In this document: positions 26,259-34,750 of the stretch, piece after piece | How positions within the stretch are numbered: the stretch's first letter is position 1 | Layout of the letters: every line of letters starts with the position of its first letter | Source: Oligoflexia bacterium | Lineage (GTDB): Bacteria > Bdellovibrionota > Bacteriovoracia > Bacteriovoracales > Bacteriovoracaceae | DNA: 64,000 nucleotides | Direction: 5' to 3' | Assembly: GCA_015231955.1 (NCBI GenBank) | Contig: JADGAN010000014.1 | Location: 1-64,000 of the forward strand | Position numbers and translations under genes: made by a program | Notes under the pieces: generated by a model | The model's input: only the letters and a program-made list of their open reading frames with translations | Databases searched by the model: none | Told to the model about the DNA's origin: nothing

Positions 26259-26275
26259 TAACCGTGAGGTAAAAA

Positions 26276-27190
26276 ATGAAATCAAAAGCTTTTTTTTCGG
26301 GTGCATCTCTTGCAATGGCGCTTTTATTGTTCTCTAACGTTTCCATGGCAGTTTTGCCAGCAGATTATCAATCATTTACTGCTGATGAAAAGCGTGAGTT
26401 ACTCTGGGATCAAATCGAACAATCAAGATGGTCAGAGCTTCCGGCCTTTAATAACTCTAGCTGGAGCTCTATTTTAAAAAGCATCAGGGCCTTGACGTCA
26501 CTAGGAAGAACCTTTGATCACCAATCAGATGAGATGCCAGCGGGGCGAGCAAAATTCATTCACACTTATGGTACGGTCGCGCAAGTGGACTTTATCCCAA
26601 CGTTCAATCATCCCTATACAGGAATGTACCAAACTGGGGCCAGTGGTCTTGTAAGGCTGTCTCTAGCGGCATCCCCAACAACTATTGGTTACACCCCTGG
26701 TATGGCGGTTAAATTTTTAGTTGATGGAGTACCTTCTCTTAATTTTGTGGCAATGCATTCGCTAGAGGGACAAAAGGGGAACTGGAATTTTTTTGCTCAC
26801 GATTTTTCTAATAAAATCCCAGAACCAACCACCTGGGTGTTGTGGGCCCTCGGAAAATTTTTTGAACTCACAAGAAGTCCTGCAACGGATCTTCCTATCG
26901 ACCATATTGCAGAAGTACATAAAGATGGTGAAGCTGTGGCCCCCTTCGCAAAATTTGCTCCTCAGCAGATTATATTAAGGCCCTCTTTTGCCGTTGCTCA
27001 TTTAATTGCTCCTGAGAGCAGAGAAGATATGAGAATTTCTCTAGAGCAAATAGCTGCTGGGACAACCCTTTACTATGTTTATGGGATCACTGCAGGTGAA
27101 GAAATTTTAATTGGATCATTGGTAACAAGGTCAGAGTTTATTGCCTCAGCTTACGGTGACAAGGAACTATTTTTCCAACATAAAAGATAA
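26276..27190 (+). CDS. secreted catalase-superfamily-like protein
   Basis: 304 aa with signal peptide (1-25, ending SMA). The order HTYGTVAQVDFIP...GLVRLSLA...PGMAVKFLVDG...NFVAMHSLEGQ...NFFAHDFSN recalls the heme-cavity region of catalase-related proteins (small catalase-like and allene-oxide-synthase-like forms), where a GMAxKxxxxG strand is followed by a phenylalanine-rich F(F/A)xxDF. The usual proximal Tyr motif RxxxY was not located. A role in peroxide or fatty-acid chemistry is therefore a guess. The gene has its own regulated-looking promoter. Confidence 0.4.
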   Translation: MKSKAFFSGASLAMALLLFSNVSMAVLPADYQSFTADEKRELLWDQIEQSRWSELPAFNNSSWSSILKSIRALTSLGRTFDHQSDEMPAGRAKFIHTYGTVAQVDFIPTFNHPYTGMYQTGASGLVRLSLAASPTTIGYTPGMAVKFLVDGVPSLNFVAMHSLEGQKGNWNFFAHDFSNKIPEPTTWVLWALGKFFELTRSPATDLPIDHIAEVHKDGEAVAPFAKFAPQQIILRPSFAVAHLIAPESREDMRISLEQIAAGTTLYYVYGITAGEEILIGSLVTRSEFIASAYGDKELFFQHKR

Positions 27191-27454
27191 CAACTAAAGC
27201 GCCTTTATTTATTTGCCAACTTTTTTACCCATAAAGCAAAAGTCACCTCATCCCATAAAAAATTATCCCATAAAATAATCATCCAATAAGTAATTAACTT
27301 TATGGACAGATAACATCTTTTTTAATTTCTGCCTGTTGCATTTTATTAATGATTTTTTTCTTTCAACTTACAATGAACTCATGGGGGACATCAAAGTCAT
27401 CTATTACTAACAGGCCCGCAATTTTATATGTGGATTATTCAACTGGAGCTATTA
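27191..27454. other. 264-bp AT-rich intergenic region
   Basis: It holds three imperfect CCCATAAA words (27229-27290), several T runs and a GGGGGACATC stretch. No terminator with a clear stem was found. TGGAG at 27440 is the ribosome binding site of the next gene. Confidence 0.3.
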
Positions 27455-28360
27455 ATGAAAAGCAGAAAACTTTTGATCTTTAGTTTTATCTTAACCTCTC
27501 TTACAACGTTTACGACTACGACAAGTTCTGCAAGTTGTCTGAGTAAATGGAAGGGGGTAGAGCATGTTTCTGGAGGAATGGATATACCTTGGAGCATTGC
27601 GATGGCTTCACTGGTTCCTGTGTTGTTACCACTTGTACTTCCTTTCGTTCCTAAAACTATTGCTGATCGAAGAGACTTCAAGCGAATCTTGATGTACCCC
27701 TATTTAGATTCTCCAGAGCAACTACTCTTAAAAGATAATTGTCAAAACTTATATCATGGAGAATTTGAGGTGGTAAAAAAAGAGTCTGAAGCGGCCATGA
27801 CGCGTTTAATGTCCATGGTAGAGAAAAAGGCCACAAAGCTGCATTTGACTACAATTCCTAGCAGAGCGAGTATTATTGCCGCCATTAAGCAAGCTAATGA
27901 GCAAGAGCAGTATTGTTATGATGGTCTTAAAGATCTTACCAATAGGATCGTTACTAATGCTATTTTTAACAAGACTGGCGTTCAACCAGAGACGGTTAAA
28001 ATAGGAAATAACGATAACAAAAGATCACTAGCAACATTATTCAAAGATAAACCCTATGTTGTGGTTCCTGACCATGATAGCAAAGACAGGGCGACGATTA
28101 AGGCCGAAGAGAAACTTTATGAGATGATCGTAAAAGAAGTAGCAACGAAAAAGCTAACCATTCCAGAAATACCTTCGCGCAAGTGTGTTTCAGAGGCGAT
28201 TAAAGTCGCTATGGAGAAAAAAGTAGGCCCGTGGAGTCAGGCCAATTTTGATCTTACTTCTAAACACAATTTGAAGTTACTACGTGGATGGATTATGTCC
28301 GATAAACTCTTTGAGCTAACGGGAGTAACTAGAGTTAGTGCATATGAGTCTAAAGAGTGA
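27455..28360 (+). CDS. secreted protein with two copies of an IPSR module, unknown function
   Basis: 301 aa from ATG at 27455, chosen because TGGAG lies 6 bp upstream; the frame opens 27 bp earlier. Signal peptide (1-26, ending SSASC). A hydrophobic segment (about 50-70) may be a membrane helix. Two related segments share LTxIPSRxxxxxAIKxA and end in (F/L)xxTGV, showing an internal duplication of roughly 80-90 residues. A decayed copy of the last part of this gene lies at 36171-36241. No family recognised. Confidence 0.65.
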   Translation: MKSRKLLIFSFILTSLTTFTTTTSSASCLSKWKGVEHVSGGMDIPWSIAMASLVPVLLPLVLPFVPKTIADRRDFKRILMYPYLDSPEQLLLKDNCQNLYHGEFEVVKKESEAAMTRLMSMVEKKATKLHLTTIPSRASIIAAIKQANEQEQYCYDGLKDLTNRIVTNAIFNKTGVQPETVKIGNNDNKRSLATLFKDKPYVVVPDHDSKDRATIKAEEKLYEMIVKEVATKKLTIPEIPSRKCVSEAIKVAMEKKVGPWSQANFDLTSKHNLKLLRGWIMSDKLFELTGVTRVSAYESKE

Positions 28361-28375
28361 TTGTTTATGCCACAA

Positions 28376-29536
28376 CTAGGATTGACGTAAAATTTTGCGA
28401 ACAATAAAATAGCTAGCGACTAAGCAGATCAAAGCAAAAGGCACTAACTTAAATAGAAGCGTTAGGATAAAATGCCAAGGAACTTCTTCTGCTAAAATTA
28501 ACATTCGCCAATCGTAGAAGAAGTACGTTGTAGGAAAGAGAGAACTCAGTACTCGATTGAAAAGAGGAAGCGAGTTTAACGGCCAAGACACTCCAGACAT
28601 TAGAAAGGCCGGCATGGAATAAAACATAAGCACAAGAAGTGCTGTTAATGTCTTTTTGAAAAACATGGATATGAGAAAGGCAAATAAGGCAACGGTGACA
28701 ATGAAGATAAACTCCAATGTGATAATGGAGAAGATATTGGTTGTTAAGGAAATGTTAAAGAAAGGCATTGCAATAAACAAAAAGAGAAGTCCAATAAAAG
28801 TGTTGATCAAAATATAAGGAGTCGTTTTAGCGAAAATCACGGCAAGAGCGCTCCCCATTGATAATATTTTGAGTTCATGAAGAGTTTTCTCTTCTCGTTC
28901 TAAGGACATGCTAAAAGCAATCGAAACCAGAATGATTTGCTGTAAAATCGCAAAGAGCAGTGGCGGAATCATAAAATTGGAGTAGTTTAATTCTCTGTTA
29001 AATAGGATATCAGTCGAAAGTTGCAGTGGGTTTGTAATGGCCAAGACTTTATCAAAAGAGAGTCCTTTGCTAAGAAGATTATCTATGAAAAATCGCTCAG
29101 AAAGTGCACTGGCCACCTCAGTGCTAGAAGTAATTAGTGGGTTTGCTATTAAAAAATTAGATGAGCTTACCGCAACATTCACATGGGTATCGCCTCCTCT
29201 CTTTACATCGGAAGAAAAATTTGCAGGAAGATAGATAAAACCGCTAATTTTTCCATCAATAATATCATTTTCGGCATCGGTTTCACTCGCATACTGATGA
29301 GCGACCTCGATATTTTCTGTAGCGTCCGCTAAACGAACAAACTCTCGGGATAATTCACTTCGATCTTTATCGATAACACCCATAGGAAGTTGATTGAGCC
29401 TCCCTTGATAGTAAACGGAAGTCAAAATCACGCCATAAAGGAGAGGGGCCACAAAGCACATCAGGCGAATATCTTTATTGAAGACAACTCTTTTCCATTC
29501 TCGAATATGGATGTTCTTAAATGCTAAGAGAGACAC
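28376..29536 (-). CDS. ABC-2-type membrane permease (export operon, subunit 2)
   Basis: 386 aa. One N-terminal helix, a large periplasmic region (about 45-175; VIDKDRSELSREFVRLADAT), then five C-terminal helices, as in ABC2_membrane_3 permeases such as YhhJ/YbhR. The typical SMSLEREEKTLHELK cytoplasmic segment and the MPAFLMSGVSWPLNSLP motif are present. It starts 20 bp inside the other permease gene, so both are co-translated and probably form a heterodimer. Confidence 0.88.
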   Translation of the reverse strand: MSLLAFKNIHIREWKRVVFNKDIRLMCFVAPLLYGVILTSVYYQGRLNQLPMGVIDKDRSELSREFVRLADATENIEVAHQYASETDAENDIIDGKISGFIYLPANFSSDVKRGGDTHVNVAVSSSNFLIANPLITSSTEVASALSERFFIDNLLSKGLSFDKVLAITNPLQLSTDILFNRELNYSNFMIPPLLFAILQQIILVSIAFSMSLEREEKTLHELKILSMGSALAVIFAKTTPYILINTFIGLLFLFIAMPFFNISLTTNIFSIITLEFIFIVTVALFAFLISMFFKKTLTALLVLMFYSMPAFLMSGVSWPLNSLPLFNRVLSSLFPTTYFFYDWRMLILAEEVPWHFILTLLFKLVPFALICLVASYFIVRKILRQS

Positions 29537-30683
29537 TTTTCACCTCTTGTTGCAATCGTCTTTTTAATAGGATTGCTACTATCGCAAGAAACAGTACTGT
29601 CATTAGCAGTAAAGTTAAAATATCACCTTGAACATGCGCAAATCCTCCACCTTGTTGGTAAATCTTGCGAAGAGTGCTTAAATAAGGGGTTAGGGGCAAT
29701 AGGTAGGATAAGGGTTGTATCATTAAAGGCATGGCAGAAGTGGGCCAGGAATAGCCTGAAAGAATAAATGCTGGAGAACCAATCAGCAAAACTCCTTTGA
29801 CTGCATCTACTCCTCGTTTTGAAAACATGGATATCAGAAAACCTAACGAGAGCAAGCATAAAGAGTAAAGGATAGAGATCACGAACAAGAGAGGGATACT
29901 CCCCTTAAATTCAATTCCAAAGAGTGGAAACATGGCCCTAAAAAAAATCTCAAAGATAATCATGGTAATCATCAAGGCAGGCAAAATTTTTCCAACAATG
30001 ATCGTAGGAATACTCCAATGGGTTAATTCAAAGGCAGTGCCATTCTCTACCTCCATCACAAAAAAAAGGCTTCCCCAAAGTAAGATGATTTGACTAAGAA
30101 CTGCAATCCAAATTCCTGGGGCCAAATAGTTTAAGTAATTAAATCCTGGATTATAAAGTTTAGTGATGTCTACCTTCACTGCCTGTACAAGCGCTGTGGC
30201 CTTTTCTTCAGTGCTTCCAGTTTTTTGAAGATATTTTAATTTTATCCCTGCTGATAATATGGCAAATGTTGTTTTTAAATCTGCTAATACAAGATTGGCG
30301 GTTACTAAGTTCGAACCATTGACATAGGCGGTGATTACCTGGGCCTTGCCCTTCTTAATATTTTGAGCAAGTCCTGAAGGAATTAAGATTCCAGCAACAA
30401 TGGATTGATCATAAATGAGTGCTTCCATCTGAGGCATAGATTCAACTTGATATTGAATATCTAGCGATCTAGTTGCATCAAGATTACGAACAATCAGGCG
30501 TGAAAGCTTACTTTGATCCAAATCTAAAACTGCTATTGGCAATTTACTAACTACTTTATTGCTAAAAATTCCACCTAAGATGAGACCTAATAGAATCGGT
30601 CCTAACACCACTAAAAAAAGGAGTGGCCGATTATTCCATAAATTCACAAGCTCTCGCCAAATGATCTTTTTTAGTTGTTCCAT
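29517..30683 (-). CDS. ABC-2-type membrane permease (export operon, subunit 1)
   Basis: 388 aa, same layout as the next permease: one N-terminal helix, a periplasmic region (VLDLDQSKLSRLIVRNLDAT), then a helix bundle with GSPAFILSGYSWPTSAMP. The pair of homologous permeases follows an HlyD-like and a TolC-like gene in one operon. No ATP-binding subunit is encoded in the operon or nearby, so the ATPase would have to come from elsewhere. Substrate unknown. Confidence 0.88.
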   Translation of the reverse strand: MEQLKKIIWRELVNLWNNRPLLFLVVLGPILLGLILGGIFSNKVVSKLPIAVLDLDQSKLSRLIVRNLDATRSLDIQYQVESMPQMEALIYDQSIVAGILIPSGLAQNIKKGKAQVITAYVNGSNLVTANLVLADLKTTFAILSAGIKLKYLQKTGSTEEKATALVQAVKVDITKLYNPGFNYLNYLAPGIWIAVLSQIILLWGSLFFVMEVENGTAFELTHWSIPTIIVGKILPALMITMIIFEIFFRAMFPLFGIEFKGSIPLLFVISILYSLCLLSLGFLISMFSKRGVDAVKGVLLIGSPAFILSGYSWPTSAMPLMIQPLSYLLPLTPYLSTLRKIYQQGGGFAHVQGDILTLLLMTVLFLAIVAILLKRRLQQEVKSVSLSI

Positions 30684-30689
30684 GGATGG

Positions 30690-31487
30690 CTACTTTGATG
30701 CTGGCATTTCAATAAGAGCAGTCATCCCTGGGCGTAACTCAAAAATCTTTTCACGGCATCTGGCCCTTACTTCAAACGTTTTGAGGTCAAAGCTTCCCTG
30801 CTCATTCGTAGCACGCCATTTGGCATAAGTTCCAAGTGCGGAGAGATAGCTTACTTGATAATTGTGATTTTTCCCTAAAGCGGGAAAAAAAACATTAAGT
30901 GTCTTTCCTTTTGTAATATTCACAAGCTTATCTTCGCGTACATTGAAGGTGATCCACTGATCATTTAAATCAACGATAGTGATCACTGGATACCCTGGAG
31001 AGACAATCTCTCCTGCATGAGAAATAATTTGCACGACCTCTCCATCAATAGGGGCCTTCATGGCCATCTCATCAAAAGCGGCTTCCACTTCACTCTTTTG
31101 TCCTTTAACTGCTTCGATTTTTTGCTTGGCAGCATTGTACTTGTATTTGGCCTCATCAAATTGCTGTTTGGGAACAACATTTGTGTCGAATAAGTTTTTA
31201 ATTCGCTGATAGGAGCTAGTTGCAAATTCAAACTGTTCTTCAGCTTCTTTAAGTGCAGCAGAAATACTTCGCATTTTTCCTTCAATTTCTCTGCTCTCAA
31301 GGTATCCTAGGACTTGACCTTTTTGCACCATAGATCCTTCTTGCACTAAAATTTGTGAAATTCTTCCAGGAATTTTTACACCAACATCAATCTCACTCGC
31401 ATCCACTTCTCCTGTTAGCTTGGAACTATTTTTGCTACAAGCTACCAATGGTAATGATAACATCAGGAGGATGATTAATTTCTTCAC
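30690..31487 (-). CDS. HlyD-family membrane fusion lipoprotein
   Basis: 265 aa, starting at GTG with AAAGGAG 8 bp upstream. The lipobox LPLVAC (12-17) predicts a lipid-anchored Cys17. Then come the biotinyl-lipoyl half motifs (GRISQILVQEGSMVQKGQVLG and MKAPIDGEVVQIISHAGEIV) around a coiled coil (about 70-130), and a beta-barrel domain (VNITKGKTLNVFF). It joins the inner-membrane permeases to the TolC-like channel. The start overlaps the TolC-like stop by 4 bp. Confidence 0.9.
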   Translation of the reverse strand: MKKLIILLMLSLPLVACSKNSSKLTGEVDASEIDVGVKIPGRISQILVQEGSMVQKGQVLGYLESREIEGKMRSISAALKEAEEQFEFATSSYQRIKNLFDTNVVPKQQFDEAKYKYNAAKQKIEAVKGQKSEVEAAFDEMAMKAPIDGEVVQIISHAGEIVSPGYPVITIVDLNDQWITFNVREDKLVNITKGKTLNVFFPALGKNHNYQVSYLSALGTYAKWRATNEQGSFDLKTFEVRARCREKIFELRPGMTALIEMPASK

Positions 31488-32956
31488 AATTTTTTCTCCT
31501 TTACTGATACTGATACTGATTCAACGATTTTTTTTGCATTTCCGGACAATCTCAAGAGAGTTTGCAAGGAGGTATCATAATCAAACATTGCTTTGGATTG
31601 CTCGATCTTCACTTTAGAAAGTGCCAATTCAGCGTCAATAACCTCTAGAGAGGTGGCAACCCCTTGGGCAAAAGAAAGTTTATTTAAACGCAGGTTTTCT
31701 TCGGCAAGCAACCTCGATGATTCCAAACTTTTCAACTGTTCTTTCGCGGTTTTAAGATCATGATAATTTTTTTGGATTTCAGTTTTTACTAATTCAACGA
31801 TATTTTCACGATAATAAGCAAGCGTACGTTTTTGTGCTCGTACCGACTGTAAATCATTGTAGTCAGAGGCACCATTAAAGAGGTTGAACTTCATCACAAC
31901 TCCCAAGGCATAATCGGGTTCAAAGAGTGTTAAATCATTTTGATAAAGTTCATATTTTGCAAATGCGGCAAAGGCCGGATAAAAAGCAGATGCAACCGCC
32001 CGTCCTTTCTCTTCGAGCTGCTCCTGTTTGTGTGTTAAAATTTGTAGCACATGATTTTCAGATTCACTGCTTGCAAGATAACTATCGAGCGTCTCTTTCT
32101 CCTCTGATACAAAAAGAGGCGTGGTAAGTTTAAAATTTTTCACATCTGAACCGAGTGCATTACTGAGAAGAATATAGGATAACTCTAAATCTTTTTGCGA
32201 TTTGTACTCTTCGCGAACCGCCTCTGCAAGTGCTACGTCTGTGCGCATTTTATTTGCTTGCGATAAAATACCCACTTTAAGCATTTTTTCCGCACGATCC
32301 CGGTGGCCTCGCAATCCTTGAACTACGTCTCCTCGGATTACCACCAACTCTTTCATCAGCTGCACTCGAAAATAGCTAATCACCACATCACTAATCACTT
32401 TATCTTTGGTGTTTTCATCCTGCCTTTCGGAAATGATCACCTCTTGTTTTTTAGCAGCAATGTTGGCAGAGAGTTTTCCTCCAGTGAATAGTGGTTGCAA
32501 AAGCGTAGCAGAAAGATTGTAGTAGTGATCGTCTTGCACCCGCATTTGAAAAGGAGGAACGGCATTTTCTAGTGCTTGTCTAAAGGCCCCTGTGGTTGCT
32601 GTGCTTGCCGATGTTGCTGTCTGAAAGACCTTGGAATCAGCGGCAATCATCGCGGTTCGAATGGATCCAATATCTAGATTTATGGGATCATCGATTTGGG
32701 TATACTTCCCTTCTAAGCTAAGCTGAGGGAATAATTTTCCATAGCTCGATTTTAATTCGTACACAGAACTCTCTTTGGCATACTTAGAAGATTGAATTTC
32801 CTTGTTCTCATTCATTGAAATCTGAATGGCCTCTTCCAAAGAAAGCTCTTGTGCGAAGAGATTTCCAGAAATTATAACAGCTATAAAGAGATATTTTTGT
32901 AAGGCCATCCTCAGTAGAAAATTTGAATATGCATCCCCACCAGATTTCTTAACCAC
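31484..32956 (-). CDS. TolC-family outer-membrane channel
   Basis: 490 aa from GTG at 32956, chosen for the AAGGAAG 8 bp upstream; an ATG at 32995 and another at 32908 (directly at the signal peptide) are alternatives. After the signal sequence (ending LFAQ), LSLEEAIQISMNENKEIQ and a second copy of the outer-membrane efflux repeat (about 290-480; FNLFNGASDYNDLQSVRAQ, ELALSKVKIEQSKAMFDYDTSLQTLLRLSG) are typical of TolC-like proteins. First gene of the four-gene export operon. Confidence 0.88.
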   Translation of the reverse strand: MVKKSGGDAYSNFLLRMALQKYLFIAVIISGNLFAQELSLEEAIQISMNENKEIQSSKYAKESSVYELKSSYGKLFPQLSLEGKYTQIDDPINLDIGSIRTAMIAADSKVFQTATSASTATTGAFRQALENAVPPFQMRVQDDHYYNLSATLLQPLFTGGKLSANIAAKKQEVIISERQDENTKDKVISDVVISYFRVQLMKELVVIRGDVVQGLRGHRDRAEKMLKVGILSQANKMRTDVALAEAVREEYKSQKDLELSYILLSNALGSDVKNFKLTTPLFVSEEKETLDSYLASSESENHVLQILTHKQEQLEEKGRAVASAFYPAFAAFAKYELYQNDLTLFEPDYALGVVMKFNLFNGASDYNDLQSVRAQKRTLAYYRENIVELVKTEIQKNYHDLKTAKEQLKSLESSRLLAEENLRLNKLSFAQGVATSLEVIDAELALSKVKIEQSKAMFDYDTSLQTLLRLSGNAKKIVESVSVSVKEKKL

Positions 32957-33039
32957 TGCATCGACTTCCTTGTGAAAAATAAATAATCTTGGCATTATCC
33001 TATGAGAATACCATAGGAAAGATTATTTAGGAACTCTAT

Positions 33040-33771
33040 TTACAAGCTCCACATCGCTGCCGAACTAAAGATGGTATTGGTCTCATTACCGCGAATATAA
33101 TCTGCATTCTTGTTTTTTCTCTGAACGATTTTTGTAAATGAGTAAGTCAGCATCAACCGTCCTTGCCAGGGAAGAAAAGGAAGCATTAAACTTGCAAAAT
33201 TATCAACGAACCCAATTCCCTTGGCCGCTTCTGGGCCATAAGCATATTGATTATTTCTAAGATCTCCAATGCCCATTCCAGCACCGATTGCCAGCAGTGG
33301 AATAATCGAAGTCGAGAGTTTGCTATTAAAATAATCTCCATAGTGGCGCTTGATATCCTTTTGATAAAGCAGGGTGAGTGATAAATATTGTTTTAACCTT
33401 AAATCGTATTTCAAGTATGCCCCATAAGTAGAAGCTCTTTGGTTTTTAAAATCTTTGTTGCTACTCTTAAGTCTTACCACTGGAAACCCTGGTGGGTTAT
33501 CACTAAACTGCGACAATCCTATGGTTAATGTTTGGTATTCGTGAAACTTATAAAAAAGAGATAATCCACCCTGCCCAATAGAGATGGTGTTAAAAAAAAC
33601 AAAACTAGGCCCTGCTGCAAGAATAGGAGCATCCCAAATCAAGGCACCTTGATACACACTTCTTGTACTATAAAAAATGCCAAGATTAGTTCTAATCGAT
33701 CTTTGATTATCTTGTGCAAAACAAGTTCCAAGGGAGGCGAAGGTAAAAACAAAAATAAAAAACTGAATCAA
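33040..33771 (-). CDS. MipA/OmpV-family outer-membrane protein
   Basis: 243 aa from TTG at 33771, chosen because AGGGGGA lies 6 bp upstream and the result is a normal signal peptide (IQFFIFVFTFASLGTCFAQ); a longer TTG frame reaches 33813. The mature protein alternates short beta strands, with the pattern GPSFVFF near the start and YGPEAAK near 190, and ends in an aromatic-containing strand (SSAAMWSL). This fits the MipA/OmpV barrel family, which scaffolds murein enzymes or forms porins. Strand count and family are from memory. Confidence 0.55.
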   Translation of the reverse strand: MIQFFIFVFTFASLGTCFAQDNQRSIRTNLGIFYSTRSVYQGALIWDAPILAAGPSFVFFNTISIGQGGLSLFYKFHEYQTLTIGLSQFSDNPPGFPVVRLKSSNKDFKNQRASTYGAYLKYDLRLKQYLSLTLLYQKDIKRHYGDYFNSKLSTSIIPLLAIGAGMGIGDLRNNQYAYGPEAAKGIGFVDNFASLMLPFLPWQGRLMLTYSFTKIVQRKNKNADYIRGNETNTIFSSAAMWSL

Positions 33772-33844
33772 AGTGATTCCCCCTATAAACTTAGTTTGCA
33801 GTAAAGAGAACAACTCGTAAAGTAAACTGTTGTAAAGATGCTGC

Positions 33845-33895
33845 CCATGATTGGCAATTACCCGAAGATAGTTAAGTATTTCGATGCGTTCTCAC
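33845..33895. repeat. dispersed repeat words shared with 3121-3156
   Basis: CCATGATTGGCAAT (33845-33858) and CGATGCGTTCTCAC (33882-33895) recur at 3143-3156 and 3121-3134, in the opposite order and with one base changed in the second word. They sit in intergenic DNA or at the edge of a gene in both places. Confidence 0.4.
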
Positions 33896-33922
33896 GAGGA
33901 GAGGCCTATGATTATGATTGTA

Positions 33923-34450
33923 CTAATAAATAAGAATGCTTTTGATACCAATGGCAATACCAAAGAATTTTCTGGTAATAACATGCAAACGATGAATCTC
34001 TCTTTTATCTTCGTTATCGGTGTAGAGCACCCATTGGTTCCCTTCTCGTACCAATTGCATATAGAATCTGCTATAGGTTTTAAAAATGGCACTCCTTAAA
34101 TATTTAATCTCAATTTGCCCACCGGTTTTTAGATCCATATTTTTTGAAAGAAGGGTAACAACATTAAATCCACTACTCTTAGTAAGCACAATACCTTTCT
34201 TTATATCTCTTAAGAACTTTTCTCCTTCATAGATCTGCTCATTGACAGCGCCTCTGACTATATCTCCAATGCTATTTATTTCAATTTTCAGTTTATACTC
34301 TAGCTCATCTTGATCAGTAGTCACCTGGACTATCTCTTGAGTAAAAAGGTAGTTGAGCTCCTCGGCAATGACCCTACAAGGTTGTATTATGGCGCAAATA
34401 ACTGCAACTAACAAAGGAAGAGTAAGTGAAAATAATCTCCATTTACACAT
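33923..34450 (-). CDS. secreted protein of unknown function
   Basis: 175 aa from ATG at 34450, which has AGGAG with a 6-bp spacer; the ATG 6 bp upstream would have no spacer. Signal peptide (1-28, ending VIA). The rest is beta-rich with GNQWVLYTDNE and a basic C-terminus that ends in a hydrophobic segment (FFGIAIGIKSILIY). No family recognised. A plus-strand frame here is considered a shadow. Confidence 0.6.
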   Translation of the reverse strand: MCKWRLFSLTLPLLVAVICAIIQPCRVIAEELNYLFTQEIVQVTTDQDELEYKLKIEINSIGDIVRGAVNEQIYEGEKFLRDIKKGIVLTKSSGFNVVTLLSKNMDLKTGGQIEIKYLRSAIFKTYSRFYMQLVREGNQWVLYTDNEDKREIHRLHVITRKFFGIAIGIKSILIY

Positions 34451-34750
34451 AAGCATCTCCTGTAATTGTTAAATAGTGTTAACGCACTTTAGATCGAAGA
34501 AAAAACAACACTTATTAACATCGTCTCTATTAACTTGTCTAGATCATTATCAATACTGAGTTGGCCCGTAAGCATAAGGCGCATTATTAGCTCAATTGGT
34601 AATTTTTCGCTTGATTGCTAGAGGTGAAATCGACAATGACCTCTGGGATAATTGGGCGCTAACACAATTTTAACATAGAATTTCTTCAGAATTTTCATAG
34701 TTTGAGGCGATGAAGAAAGTGGAAAATCAAAATCGTAAGGAGGGAACATT
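34451..34750. other. 300-bp intergenic region upstream of the chemoreceptor
   Basis: AT-rich. A tRNA-like 5' word (TTAGCTCAATTGGTA, near 34585) is present without a matching 3' half and was rejected as tRNA. GAGGTG and GACCTC around 34621-34643 form a small dyad. The next gene has a strong AAGGAGGG site. No sigma-28 promoter was recognised. Confidence 0.3.

Larger units (their letters stand above)
25937..26275. other. 339-bp divergent intergenic region
   Basis: It contains an 8-bp inverted repeat TAACTTTT-AA-AAAAGTTA (26054-26071), a promoter at 26199-26227 and a 9-bp hairpin at 26236-26258. Small plus-strand ORFs here lack ribosome binding sites and protein-like composition and were not called. 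Confidence 0.45.

Noticed and set aside
33884-34099. plus-strand ORF with an AGGAGAGG site
   Set aside because: It is antisense to a gene with a proper signal peptide and good ribosome binding site; its own product has no protein-like features.
34575-34620. tRNA 5'-half-like word (AGCTCAATTGGTA)
   Set aside because: No matching acceptor stem, T-arm or anticodon arm follows within tRNA length.
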